Shown: positions 7,617 through 15,933, numbered from the stretch's first letter. The stretch: 32,159 nt of DNA from Akkermansiaceae bacterium (GCA_903888515.1 CAISTY010000106.1:1-32159), one strand, 5' to 3'. Translations and numbers: made by a program. Notes: a model not told the origin generated them from the letters alone.

Positions 7617-7656
7617 GTGTGCGATTGATTGTTGGTTTTGAAGCATGAAGACCGGC

Positions 7657-8199
7657 TCAACGATCGAGAATCGAGTTCCAATGATCGATTTCGATTTTTT
7701 TGGCTTCGAAGAGCGCGGTGGTGTCGTCGTGGATGGTGATGGAGGAGATCTTGTCGCCCACCCCGTTGAATTTGCAGCCGCGTTCGCCGGTGTTGTTCTT
7801 GCCGGTGATTTTTTCCACGACGTCCATGCCGTTAGTGACCTGACCGAAGACCGAGTGGCGGTTGTCGAGAAACGGGGTGGCCGTGGTGGTGATGAAAAAC
7901 TGCGATCCGTTAGTTCCCGGACCGGCATTGGCCATCGAGAACACGCCCGGCGCGCGGTGCCGCAGCTCGGGATGGAATTCGTCGGCGAACTTGTAGCCCG
8001 GGCCGCCGCTGCCGCTTTCCGTGGGATCGCCGCCTTGCAGCATGAAGCCCTCGATCACGCGGTGAAACGCGATGTTATCGTAATACCCGCGGCGGGCGAG
8101 ATTGAGGAAATTGGCGCAGGTCAGCGGAGCCTTGGAGGCGTAGAGGGTGGCAGCGATGTCGCCTGCGGTGGTGTGAATGGTGATTTTGATGTCGGACAT
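7657..8199 (-). CDS. Cyclophilin-type peptidyl-prolyl cis-trans isomerase
   Basis: A 180-residue cytoplasmic cyclophilin that speeds proline isomerisation during folding. The active-site blocks are intact: IAFHRVIEGFMLQGGDPT (with the catalytic FHR), GVFSMANAGPGTNGSQFFIT, and FLDNRHSVFGQV. No signal peptide is present when translation begins at the MSDIKITIHTTAG methionine (8199). A longer frame would add 17 residues with no family similarity. The C-terminal ~20 residues beyond the fold (DTTALFEAKKIEIDHWNSILDR) are an extra tail. It is upstream of the dehydrogenase gene on the same strand. Confidence 0.9.
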   Translation of the reverse strand: MSDIKITIHTTAGDIAATLYASKAPLTCANFLNLARRGYYDNIAFHRVIEGFMLQGGDPTESGSGGPGYKFADEFHPELRHRAPGVFSMANAGPGTNGSQFFITTTATPFLDNRHSVFGQVTNGMDVVEKITGKNNTGERGCKFNGVGDKISSITIHDDTTALFEAKKIEIDHWNSILDR

Positions 8200-8316
8200 G
8201 AGCGGGAGATAACACCGGATCCGCGCCGCTGGCAACCTCGGGCTTGCCACAAATAATGCGCACCCCCATGAAAATCAGCATTTCCGATTCCCGTTATTTC
8301 AGCTTTTATTTGCCGC

Positions 8317-9390
8317 GTGGACTACTCCTCGCTCATCGCCAGACACCGCGACCGCTACGCCGAATTGCAAGAGGCGGTGGGCAACCCGGATCTGTTTGCC
8401 GATCCCAAGCGCGCCACCGCCATCCTGCGCGAACACCGCAAACTCAAACATACCCTCGACCTCTGGGAAAACCTCCAGTCCGCAAAACGCCAACTCGCCG
8501 ACAACCAGGAACTCGCGAAATCCGACGATCCCGAACTCGCCGCCATGGCCGCCGAGGAACTCCCCGGCCTTGAAGCCACCATCGCCACGCTTGCCGATGA
8601 CCTTCAATACGCCCTGCTCCCGGCCGACCCTAACGAAGACCGCGACGCGCTCATCGAAATCCGCGCCGGTGCCGGCGGCGACGAGGCCTCGCTCTTCGCC
8701 GCGGAATTGATGCGCGTCTATCAACGTTATGCCGACCTGCGCGGATGGAAATGCGAGCACCTCGAAAGCAGCCCGTCGGATGTCGGCGGCTTCAAGGAAG
8801 TCATCCTCAAAATCACCGGCGACGAGGTTTTCCGTTATCTGAAATATGAATCCGGCGTCCACCGCGTGCAACGCGTGCCCGCCACCGAAGCCCAGGGCCG
8901 CATCCACACCTCCACCATCACCGTCGCCGTGCTGCCCGAAGCCGAGGAAGTCGATGTCGATATCAAACCCGATGACCTGCGCATCGAAGTCTGCCGCTCC
9001 GGCGGCGCCGGCGGCCAACATGTCAACCGCACCGAATCCGCCGTGCAGATCTTCCACCTGCCCACCGGCATCTACGTGCGCTGCGAGGAAGGCCGCTCAC
9101 AAATCAAAAACAAGGAACTCGCCCTGAAAATCCTCCGCGCCAAACTCTACGAACAAAAACTCCGCGACCAACAGGACGCCTATAGCTCCCACCGCCGATC
9201 ACTCATCGGCTCGGGCGACCGCTCGGAAAAAATCCGCACCTATAACTTCCCGCAATCCCGCGTCACCGACCACCGCATCGGCCTCACCTCCCACAACCTC
9301 GCCGCCGTCATGACAGGCGATCTATCGGAATTCACCACCGCCCTCCAAAAAGCCGAAATGGCCGAACGCCTCAAGGACGCGGGTATGTGA
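8317..9390 (+). CDS. prfA: Peptide chain release factor 1
   Basis: RF1 reads UAA and UAG in the ribosomal A site and triggers release of the finished peptide. The 357-residue product has the codon-recognition PAT tripeptide (PxT, 188-190) in RVPATEAQGRIHTS and the GGQ motif (232-234) in SGGAGGQHVNRTESAV. The PAT marks it as RF1 rather than RF2. Translation starts at GTG (8317). A nearby ATG at 8268 is out of frame. The usual neighbour prmC is not present. Domain order and length are normal. Confidence 0.95.
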   Translation: MDYSSLIARHRDRYAELQEAVGNPDLFADPKRATAILREHRKLKHTLDLWENLQSAKRQLADNQELAKSDDPELAAMAAEELPGLEATIATLADDLQYALLPADPNEDRDALIEIRAGAGGDEASLFAAELMRVYQRYADLRGWKCEHLESSPSDVGGFKEVILKITGDEVFRYLKYESGVHRVQRVPATEAQGRIHTSTITVAVLPEAEEVDVDIKPDDLRIEVCRSGGAGGQHVNRTESAVQIFHLPTGIYVRCEEGRSQIKNKELALKILRAKLYEQKLRDQQDAYSSHRRSLIGSGDRSEKIRTYNFPQSRVTDHRIGLTSHNLAAVMTGDLSEFTTALQKAEMAERLKDAGM

Positions 9391-9404
9391 GGACGGCGGT
9401 TTCC

Positions 9405-9505
9405 CATCGCGGCGCTTGGCCAGCGAAATGAGGAAACGGTCTAACATGTCGCGGGTTTTTCGCGGAATCCCGCGCAGGGTCTCCAGCGAATCGGGCGCGG
9501 GAACA
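9405..9505 (-). pseudogene. Fragment duplicate of the J-domain gene
   Basis: This stretch is a diverged copy of about 90 bp of the J-domain gene at 11.0-11.8 kb (compare 11172-11270). Translated on the minus strand it reads PDSLETLRGIPRKTRDMLD then RFLISLAKRRD, against PDSMETLRGILQKLRDMLD then HFLISLAKRRD in the intact gene. There is no start or surrounding frame. It abuts the end of prfA. Confidence 0.7.
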
Positions 9506-9517
9506 GCAGCAAGAGGG

Positions 9518-9568
9518 GAACGGGCGGCCCGCCCGTTCTGGTGGTGAAGAACTCGGGCAGGCTGCCCG
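9518..9568. repeat. Pair of REP-like hairpins
   Basis: A perfect 10-bp inverted repeat with a 1-nt centre (9518-9538, GAACGGGCGG / CCGCCCGTTC) is followed by a second hairpin (9554-9568, CGGGCA, loop GGC, TGCCCG). Two hairpins this close resemble a BIME-type REP pair. They lie between two gene fragments. Confidence 0.5.
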
Positions 9569-9631
9569 TGCCCCACTTGCAAGAGCACTGCCATTACAAG
9601 CATAGCCCCTTAACTTGACGCGCATGCCCTC

Positions 9632-9728
9632 TCACCGCAAACCCAGCGAGGCAACCAGCGCGGCGGCGAGCTGGTCTAGCAGCAAAGCGGGGAACAATCC
9701 GGGCATGACGAGCGCCATGCCCGGCAGG
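9632..9728 (-). pseudogene. Duplicate of the 3' end of nuoN
   Basis: About 97 bp match the last codons of the true nuoN (from 16692) with roughly 11 mismatches, in the same orientation. The translation reads GLFPALLLDQLAAALVASLGLR and stop, versus GLFPALLLDPIASALVASLGLR in NuoN. No upstream part of nuoN is present. Together with the real nuoN end it forms a direct repeat flanking the 9.7-16.7 kb island, as expected when an element integrates into the 3' end of a gene. Confidence 0.75.
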
Positions 9729-9743
9729 ATTCCCACGATTGGC

Positions 9744-9848
9744 TCACTTGAAAAGTTCGCTGTGGGTACCGGTCCGGATGAGTACAAGCAGCTCGTCGGT
9801 GCGTTGGTAGTCTTTTTTGAAGTACTTTTTGTAAACGACCTCGCGCAT
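9744..9848 (-). pseudogene. YafQ-like toxin with internal deletion
   Basis: The 34-residue frame begins MREVVYKKYFKKDYQR, the usual start of YafQ/RelE-type toxins, and ends ELLVLIRTGTHSELFK, the usual YafQ ending. The normal ~90-residue protein has about 55 more residues between these, including the catalytic histidines, so the middle is missing. The start overlaps the antitoxin stop (TAATG). The toxin is therefore almost certainly inactive. Confidence 0.7.
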
Positions 9849-10063
9849 TAGGATTCGAGGTCTGCTTTGAGGGCGGCAATAGTGGCGAAACGCGGCAAGC
9901 CTGAAAGCGGTTCGTCGAGGGCTTCGAGCGTTGCCTCGTTGGGTTCGGGTTCCTCAACGAGCAGCGTGACGACCGCCAGCGCCGGACCCGTGACCGGTTC
10001 GGCAAGGGTCAGGATTCCGTCAGCCGATACGGAGGCTTGGATGGTTTTCAAGGTGGCTGCCAT
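9848..10063 (-). CDS. RelB/DinJ-like antitoxin (unassigned subtype)
   Basis: A 71-residue acidic protein starts MAATLKTIQASVSADGILTL and ends EPLSGLPRFATIAALKADLES. The ending, with a short LPRFATIAALKADL helix, is typical of small antitoxins paired with YafQ/RelE toxins. Its stop overlaps the ATG of the deleted toxin. The frame is open further upstream to 10156, but the methionine at 10063 fits the beta-strand start of the family. It may persist because an orphan antitoxin can protect against related toxins, which is an inference. Confidence 0.65.
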   Translation of the reverse strand: MAATLKTIQASVSADGILTLAEPVTGPALAVVTLLVEEPEPNEATLEALDEPLSGLPRFATIAALKADLES

Positions 10064-10167
10064 GACGGGAATATAGGCTCTGGAAGCACCCGGCGCAAGC
10101 AGCATTGCTGCAGCATTTCCACTGAATTCAACTGGCAAAGAGCGCCTGGTTTTCATTGAATTACCCC

Positions 10168-10593
10168 ATGGACTTTCAACTCCACGGATGGGAATTGACA
10201 GAAGGACGTATCAACATGGCTGTCACCCGGAATCCCAAGGTATCGGTGATCATCGCCGCGATGGAGGCGCTGCGGCCCGACGTGAAGCATCCCTTCGTGA
10301 TTTTGGCAGCTCCGGCCGAGGGCGATGACGGTCCGAACTACTGCCAGGTTTTCTCGGACGAAAAGGGATACGTCTGCGAAATCCGGTTTTTTGAAGGAAC
10401 CGGGTTCTGTCACATGCGGGCTTTCTTGCGCGACGCTGATGGGCGTCTCGGCGACGAGCACGACCCGCTAATGCCTGATCTCGGTCAAGCAGTTCGGATC
10501 TTCACCGGATTCATCGCCGATCCCAATTCGTTCCCCAGCGTGGATACGGTGGAGTGGTTGGATGTGAGCGAGGAATTCGAATCGGTTGGATAG
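10168..10593 (+). CDS. Conserved hypothetical protein
   Basis: A 141-residue acidic soluble protein, not recognised. It begins MDFQLHGWELTEGRINMAV and contains YCQVFSDEKGYVCEIRFFEGTGFCH and VDTVEWLDVSEEFE. Its size, acidity and mixed alpha/beta pattern recall small immunity-type proteins of polymorphic toxin systems, but no diagnostic motif is visible and no toxin gene is adjacent. There are no membrane segments or signal peptide. An in-frame TTG at 10156 is possible, but ATG 10168 is preferred. Confidence 0.6.
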   Translation: MDFQLHGWELTEGRINMAVTRNPKVSVIIAAMEALRPDVKHPFVILAAPAEGDDGPNYCQVFSDEKGYVCEIRFFEGTGFCHMRAFLRDADGRLGDEHDPLMPDLGQAVRIFTGFIADPNSFPSVDTVEWLDVSEEFESVG

Positions 10594-10617
10594 AAGACGT
10601 GCGGCCCCACGGCCGCT

Positions 10618-11022
10618 TCACACATCCCGCAGAAAAACCCGGGCCGCGACGCGAAGCCAATCGCCGTGCCATTCCTTGGATTCGAGGCGGGCGATGAGGA
10701 ATTTACCGGCGTCCATGAGGCGGGCGAGGATTTCATTCCGGTCGCGCGGGACGTAGCCGAGTTTCTCGCCATTCTCCGTGAGGATGATGATGGCGAGCGG
10801 GTCGTGGGGATTGACCGATTCGCGCCGCAGGACAAGCGAATCGCCGGTCGTTAGAGTTGGTTCGATCTGCCGGATGGGGATATGTGAGGTTCCGGCGACG
10901 TGGGTTTCAATGAGGAAAATTTCTTTGGCAAAAGGCGCGGCCATTCCGCCGCCGGCCAGCAAGTGGGCATGCAGCAGCGCGAGTTGATGTTGTTCGATAG
11001 GCGTGAGGGCGAAATCACTCAT
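10618..11022 (-). CDS. HIRAN-domain protein
   Basis: A 134-residue protein with a HIRAN domain over about residues 38-130: IETHVAGTSHIPIRQIEPTLTTGDSLVLRRESVNPHDPLAIIIL, then GEKLGYVPRDRNEILARLMDAGK. The AGTSH and NPHDPxAI...LGYVPR patterns are diagnostic. HIRAN domains bind DNA ends or damaged DNA in helicases such as HLTF; stand-alone bacterial versions are poorly understood. The gene starts 5 nt after the J-domain gene stops, so the two probably form an operon. It sits inside the island with the McrBC locus. Confidence 0.8.
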   Translation of the reverse strand: MSDFALTPIEQHQLALLHAHLLAGGGMAAPFAKEIFLIETHVAGTSHIPIRQIEPTLTTGDSLVLRRESVNPHDPLAIIILTENGEKLGYVPRDRNEILARLMDAGKFLIARLESKEWHGDWLRVAARVFLRDV

Positions 11023-11027
11023 GGTGC

Positions 11028-11840
11028 TCAGTGGTCGAGGAGTTGGTTGAGCCAGTGCTTGCGTTCATCGCGCGAGTTTTCCGCGGCGAGGATGCGGGCG
11101 TCGAGATCTGCCTGCCGCGCGGTGGTCGCGGCGGGATCATCCAGCACCGGCAATTGGTCGAATGGCCACTCGTCGCGACGCTTGGCTAGCGAAATGAGGA
11201 AGTGGTCTAACATGTCGCGGAGTTTTTGCAGAATCCCGCGCAGGGTCTCCATCGAATCGGGGACGGGAACGGAATCGACATCCCGGGTGAGGATCTCCAA
11301 GGCGTCGAGTTCTTCGATGTCGTTAGTATCATAAGCGGCGGTGACGCGGTGCCAGAGTTCCGCTTCGGCAGGCGCTTGGGATGGGTTCAGGTCCGGGTGG
11401 AGGCGGCGGGCCAGAACGCGGAAACGCTCGCGGAGTGCGCGGACTTTTGCCGGATCCAGCAGGTGGTCGAGCGCTTCGCGGTGACGGGTGAGGTTGTCTG
11501 CCTCGGCCTTGAGTTTGGCCTGCCACTCGGCGAACTCCGCATCGAGCGTTGCCTGGATCTGGTTGTAGTCCAGTTCGCGACCGGAGTTGATCGCGGCTTG
11601 CACCAGATCGATTTCGCGCTTCAGGCGGGCGGTCTCGATTTCCGCGGCATGCAAGCGGGTGAGCCGGTCGCCGAACGCCACAGCGTAGTGTCCGATCACC
11701 ACCGGCCCCGAGTCAGCCAGCGAGTGGAGATCCGTTAAAACGGCGGCGATCTGCGAGTGCAGCGCGTCGCGTTTTTGCAGCAAATCGTCCCATTCAGGGT
11801 GCGGAATCGGAAAGGATTGGGGCATGGCAGATTGAATCAT
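11028..11840 (-). CDS. J-domain-like coiled-coil protein
   Basis: A 270-residue protein with a long charged helical N-terminal half (about 20-140, probable coiled coil) and a short J-like segment, LRERFRVLARRLHPDLNPSQ, holding an HPD motif at 148-150. HPD is the DnaK-activating signature of J proteins. The segment is followed by another helical region (195-270). A second methionine at codon 6 (11825) is an alternative start. It is 5 nt upstream of the HIRAN gene. Part of it is duplicated as a relic at 9.4 kb. A client-delivery role to DnaK is inferred from HPD only. Confidence 0.7.
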   Translation of the reverse strand: MIQSAMPQSFPIPHPEWDDLLQKRDALHSQIAAVLTDLHSLADSGPVVIGHYAVAFGDRLTRLHAAEIETARLKREIDLVQAAINSGRELDYNQIQATLDAEFAEWQAKLKAEADNLTRHREALDHLLDPAKVRALRERFRVLARRLHPDLNPSQAPAEAELWHRVTAAYDTNDIEELDALEILTRDVDSVPVPDSMETLRGILQKLRDMLDHFLISLAKRRDEWPFDQLPVLDDPAATTARQADLDARILAAENSRDERKHWLNQLLDH

Positions 11841-11872
11841 TTCGGACGCCTCAGCGGCAAGCTTGGAAATGT

Positions 11873-11907
11873 GTTCGTGGTTCTGTCACTGCCGAATCAC
11901 CACGAAC
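11873..11907. terminator. Inverted repeat at the end of the restriction operon
   Basis: A perfect 9-bp stem (GTTCGTGGT at 11873-11881, ACCACGAAC at 11899-11907) overlaps the stop codon of the nuclease gene. There is no T run, so it is at best a Rho-type or weak terminator separating the restriction locus from the J-domain gene. Confidence 0.3.
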
Positions 11908-12694
11908 CGTTGCATTTCCAGCAATCCGGCGCGGCGGCAGGATGGCGGTCCCGGCGCATGTTGGAGATGCTTTTCCATGCCTTTCGGTAGCGACGGATCA
12001 AGGATGCCAACAGCGAGCGGTCAACGGAAACCGGTGTGCGGCGGAACGCGGGTTTGATCACCTTTGTCAGATCAGGAACCAACCGGTATTCATCGAAAAC
12101 CCCGACGATGCAGTGGGTTGCATGCCTGCGCCGGAGGTGCTCGGCATAGAGCAACAATTGCGCGGAATCCAGGTCGTTGAAGGACTTGGATGTCTTGTGA
12201 TCGACAACCAATAGCCAGTCATGCCGTCTGAGAACCAAATCGGGAATTCCAATCATCGGCGGCAATCCCCTGGCTAAATCCATAAAGAACGGCTCCTCCA
12301 GCGACACGACATCGTGGCCATGCCAACGATGTAGCCGGAGAAGCGTCACCGCGTTGCGCAGAAGTTTCACCGAGTCCTTTGGCAAACCACCCGTCTCGAG
12401 GGCTTTAATCATTTCGGCGGCCTTGGGTTCCCGACCGTTCCGGATCGCATGGTAATATTCTCTAGCAGACTGGTGGAAGAGTTGCCCCAACAGCATCGCG
12501 TTGGATGGTTCTTCCATCTCACAGAGAACATATCTCCGGTAGTAGCAGCGTGGACAGCGCTCGTGACAAACCAGCTTGGTGTGACTGAGATATGGAATCT
12601 GTTCCCGGTCCAAACGCTCGTTGAATGTGCTCCATGGTCGGCGTTCGCACTTCCAAGAGGCCTCCAGTGACTCGGCTGTAGGTAATGGAGTCAT
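11897..12694 (-). CDS. RecB/Cas4-like PD-(D/E)XK nuclease with Cys motifs
   Basis: A 265-residue nuclease carrying all motifs of the RecB/Cas4 branch: G-x3-H (GQLFH, 70-74), GIPD (149-152), the DHK catalytic core in LLVVDHKTSK (D165, K167), and Q-x3-Y (QLLLY, 179-183). Cysteines C43, C47 and C50 precede the fold (CHERCPRC) and C258/C261 close it (CWKC). This is the split arrangement that holds a 4Fe-4S cluster in Cas4 and AddB. Its ATG overlaps the mcrC stop by 4 nt (ATGA), so translation is coupled. It is probably an accessory exo- or endonuclease of the McrBC system. Motifs are seen directly; the cluster and the role are inferred. Confidence 0.8.
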   Translation of the reverse strand: MTPLPTAESLEASWKCERRPWSTFNERLDREQIPYLSHTKLVCHERCPRCYYRRYVLCEMEEPSNAMLLGQLFHQSAREYYHAIRNGREPKAAEMIKALETGGLPKDSVKLLRNAVTLLRLHRWHGHDVVSLEEPFFMDLARGLPPMIGIPDLVLRRHDWLLVVDHKTSKSFNDLDSAQLLLYAEHLRRRHATHCIVGVFDEYRLVPDLTKVIKPAFRRTPVSVDRSLLASLIRRYRKAWKSISNMRRDRHPAAAPDCWKCNGSW

Positions 12695-13758
12695 ATTACC
12701 CTTGGAAGAGCGTTGCCGGATCGATCCAAACCGATGATGTTCAAGAGGCATTTTTCGATGTCCCGCCATGGTCGGTCGAGGTCGATGCTGGATACCCGGA
12801 TTGGATGTCCATCCACGACAAACCGATGGTCGAACCCGTTGGAGACCGCCGGATAAAGCAGGATTCCCTCTGACCTTTCCCATTTCAGACGATGTTCCGC
12901 GTTGCGCAGATAGGCATAAAGCTGGTAGAGGTTCGCTGAATGGATCTTCTCCTGTCCATGCCAGCCACGCATGGCCTCGGCGTAGAACTTGCAGTCAAGG
13001 ATGATGCTACGGTCCTTCGCCAAAAGCGAAACGTCGGTATTCATCACCGGCAGAACGGCGAGTGCTTCCTCTGTTCCATCAGCCGCCCATCTGAACTGCA
13101 CACTATCCACCTTGAAATATCGCTGTTCCTTCGCGTAAAAGTTTTTCACGAAACGCTGGAACAGAAAGGGCATCCGCTTTGGATCACGGAAGAAGTCCCG
13201 GAATCGGGTAACGCCATCACGTTGCTCGGGTAACTTTGAATCGTGTATCAACTCACAGACGTTGAGCAGAAAACGATAAAACCGGTTGTTCCGATGAAGT
13301 TGCACCCTACGAAAAATGCCCGTGGTGAGGTAAATCCGGTCGATATGCCGCAGCGTCGCTGCCTGTTCAAACAAAAGGGCTTTGGTGTTTTTTTCGATAT
13401 CCTTGGAGTGAAGCACATCATCTATCGTGGTCTTGAGGATCTGGTTGTGAAGAATGTTGTGATCCAATTCGTCGAATTCACAGACCATCCGCCCCTGCCG
13501 CCCACTGAGGCAGGGCATGCTGGCTGACATGTTGAAGCGTCCCCGGAGGCGCGGCGTGTCCTCGCTGTGAATCTGGTAACCTCGATCAAAGCCGCGCCGC
13601 ACGAGGTGCTGGGTGCCATGGGCGAGGACCCGGGCGAATAGCTCGCTCAAGGACTTCGAGTCGGTGGCGTTGATATCGACGAGTCCATCCTCTGCCAACT
13701 GATCCCATGCGTAACAGAGCATGAAATACAGATTCTGGATGGGAATCTCTTTCGCCAT
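12691..13758 (-). CDS. mcrC: McrC nuclease subunit of a type IV restriction system
   Basis: McrC is the endonuclease partner that activates the McrB NTPase and cuts DNA containing modified cytosine. The 355-residue product starts MAKEIPIQNLYFMLCYAWD, a hallmark of McrC, and has the mid-region RGRF...CEFDELDHNILHNQILKTT. The PD-(D/E)XK core near the C-terminus reads MNTDVSLL (D242), IILDCKFY (D255, K257) and NLYQLYAYL (Q279). The length fits the family. The gene follows mcrB after 8 nt and overlaps the third gene by 4 nt. All catalytic residues appear present. Confidence 0.92.
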   Translation of the reverse strand: MAKEIPIQNLYFMLCYAWDQLAEDGLVDINATDSKSLSELFARVLAHGTQHLVRRGFDRGYQIHSEDTPRLRGRFNMSASMPCLSGRQGRMVCEFDELDHNILHNQILKTTIDDVLHSKDIEKNTKALLFEQAATLRHIDRIYLTTGIFRRVQLHRNNRFYRFLLNVCELIHDSKLPEQRDGVTRFRDFFRDPKRMPFLFQRFVKNFYAKEQRYFKVDSVQFRWAADGTEEALAVLPVMNTDVSLLAKDRSIILDCKFYAEAMRGWHGQEKIHSANLYQLYAYLRNAEHRLKWERSEGILLYPAVSNGFDHRFVVDGHPIRVSSIDLDRPWRDIEKCLLNIIGLDRSGNALPRVI

Positions 13759-13766
13759 GACCGGGA

Positions 13767-15800
13767 TCAGGAAAGGAGCTTTTCCAACTCGGCTTTAGCC
13801 CGAGGCTCATCATCCACCCAGTATTCGCGCAACAACGGAGCGATTTCGTACTCGATCACTTCGTTATACCAATCCTCGTTGAAGGTAACACCGTTGTTAG
13901 GACAGAAAAAACTGTGACCGATCCGATAGCCCCAGCCGAGGTTGTGAAAGTCATCATGGATGGCATTATTCAAGACGTCCATCCGCTGCACGATGCGGTT
14001 GATCAAGGCTTCATTCGCGCCCCGCTTCCTAAGGTGCTCGCTGAATTTGACGCTCGAAAACTCCGGTTTCAGGGTGACGAAGGCAAACCTGCGCCGCAGC
14101 GCATAATCCACCAGTGCCAACGAGCGGTCAGCCGTGTTCATTGTCCCTATCATGTGAAGGTTAGCAGGGATGTAAAACGTGTCTTCTGATGACTTCGAGT
14201 AGGTCAGTTGAAGCGCATATTCGGGTCCGCGCTTGTCAGATTCCATCAACATCATGAGTTCGCCGAAGATCTTGCTGAGGTTGCCACGGTTGATCTCGTC
14301 GATGACAAGAAAATAGTCGCGGCCAGGGTCGTTCTGCGCCTTGCCACAGAGCGTGTGGAATATTCCGTCTTTAAGGAAAAACCCGCCTGTGTCATTCGGT
14401 CGGTAGCCTTGGATGAAGTCCTCGTAGGCATAGGACTGGTGAAACTGGACCATCGGAGCCCGACTCTCGTCCTTTTGTCCCATCAGCACATAGGCGAGAC
14501 GACGGGCGATGAAAGTTTTCCCAACACCAGGCGGCCCCTGAAGAATGATGTTTTTCTTCTGGCGCAAGAGGGAAAGAATCCGGTCGAATTGCGTGTCATC
14601 AAGAAACAAATCCTCCAATGCTTTCTCCCGAGTATAGATAATGGGCGGAAGGAGATTAACGATCGGCGGCGGAGCACCATCAATCAGTTTGCGGAGAAAC
14701 CCATACTCCTCCGATGTGATCTTGAATATACTTCCCTGATTACTCAGAATCGGCTCACATGCCTTCAGTTGCGGAATCTTCTGCAATTCCTTCAAGGTGA
14801 TTGGCTTGTCCAGTTTCTCGGTTTTTTTAAACTCGAAGCCTTTGCCTTTGGTCTCCTTCATCCCCTTTGTGATCTCGCACACTGCCACGATTCCTCTAAC
14901 TGGCGATGTGATGTAGCCGATGACAACGTCACCGGGTCTCACTTGATCAAAATATTTGTATATTTTGCGTTTTTTTCCTCTATCGTTAATTGCAGTGTAT
15001 TCTTCCTTACTGCCGATTGCCAGGTTTTTAAAATCCCAAATCCTCGGATTCGCATTGAGCCACCAATATTGCCGGGACTCTGGGGAATGACTTTCCCGGG
15101 AATCACCGCCGTCCTTTTTCTTTTTCATTTTCAGAGCCCACAGATGCGCTTGGCGAGAGAATTCCACGGCATCTCCGCCGATGACGGCATGGATCTTCGG
15201 TAGCCACGCTAGATACTCGGCTGCGGTTTTGGGTTTTTCCTGAACTTCTTTGCTTTCGGCGAAATCGAGGTTCTTGCTGTCCGTTGCGATCCACTTTTTC
15301 GGGCAGGCCCAGAACATGCCCATGGTCAAAAGCGGCAGACGAAACCCGCCGAGGTTGAGACAGCGCTGCATTAGATCTGTATCAAGTGCCTCCGGGGCAG
15401 CATTCATGACATGTCCGAAAAACTTCCAGAGTAGCGGCACATGTTCCTTGTCGCGCTTGTTAGAAAATGGCATCAATCGCGGCTTCAGCATGATGGCACA
15501 AGGGAGTCCTTCAAAATCTTCAGGAATTGTCGACTGAAGATCCCATTCCTTCTTAAGGAAAGTCCACAGCGCTTGGCGGTTTTTCTTGAGAATGCCTCTG
15601 TTGAAGTTTGCCAAGAAAGTAAAAGGATCGATTTCCTTGTACTGAAAACGTTTGCCGCGAATACCTTGGTCGGTAATTGGTATAGCCTTCAGCCCAGCCT
15701 TATGCATCCTGGCGAGGATATCAACCAGTTCATGGTTGCGGTCTTTGAAATCAAGCAGGCGCTTGGCGGTTTCTTCGTGAATTGGGATCCAGGTGAACAT
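13767..15800 (-). CDS. mcrB: McrB-like AAA+ GTPase with EVE domain
   Basis: The motor and recognition subunit of a modification-dependent restriction system. The 677 residues split into an unassigned N-terminal region (1-240), an EVE domain (about 243-375; RQYWWLNANPRIWDF, VRPGDVVIGYITSPVRGIVAV) and an McrB-type AAA+ domain (about 390-650). The latter has Walker A GPPGVGKT (422-429), Walker B LVIDEINR (498-505) and the McrB signature GTMNTADRS (552-560). EVE is a YTH/PUA-like reader of modified bases, so the target is probably modified DNA; the exact base cannot be read here. The gene is at the head of the mcrB-mcrC-nuclease operon. Confidence 0.9.
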   Translation of the reverse strand: MFTWIPIHEETAKRLLDFKDRNHELVDILARMHKAGLKAIPITDQGIRGKRFQYKEIDPFTFLANFNRGILKKNRQALWTFLKKEWDLQSTIPEDFEGLPCAIMLKPRLMPFSNKRDKEHVPLLWKFFGHVMNAAPEALDTDLMQRCLNLGGFRLPLLTMGMFWACPKKWIATDSKNLDFAESKEVQEKPKTAAEYLAWLPKIHAVIGGDAVEFSRQAHLWALKMKKKKDGGDSRESHSPESRQYWWLNANPRIWDFKNLAIGSKEEYTAINDRGKKRKIYKYFDQVRPGDVVIGYITSPVRGIVAVCEITKGMKETKGKGFEFKKTEKLDKPITLKELQKIPQLKACEPILSNQGSIFKITSEEYGFLRKLIDGAPPPIVNLLPPIIYTREKALEDLFLDDTQFDRILSLLRQKKNIILQGPPGVGKTFIARRLAYVLMGQKDESRAPMVQFHQSYAYEDFIQGYRPNDTGGFFLKDGIFHTLCGKAQNDPGRDYFLVIDEINRGNLSKIFGELMMLMESDKRGPEYALQLTYSKSSEDTFYIPANLHMIGTMNTADRSLALVDYALRRRFAFVTLKPEFSSVKFSEHLRKRGANEALINRIVQRMDVLNNAIHDDFHNLGWGYRIGHSFFCPNNGVTFNEDWYNEVIEYEIAPLLREYWVDDEPRAKAELEKLLS

Positions 15801-15933
15801 GGGAATGGAGGGGTTCTTGCGTTGATGGTGACTGGAATTGAGTCAGATGGCGAGCGGGGTTTTCGACTAGGCACTGGTTGGCTCGTTCCAGCAACCTTCG
15901 CATGTGATTCTCGATTTGCGCTCGTCGGGGCCG

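Noticed and set aside
14208..15203. 331-residue plus-strand frame opposite mcrB
   Set aside because: It is antisense to a clear McrB with all motifs, and its composition is not protein-like.
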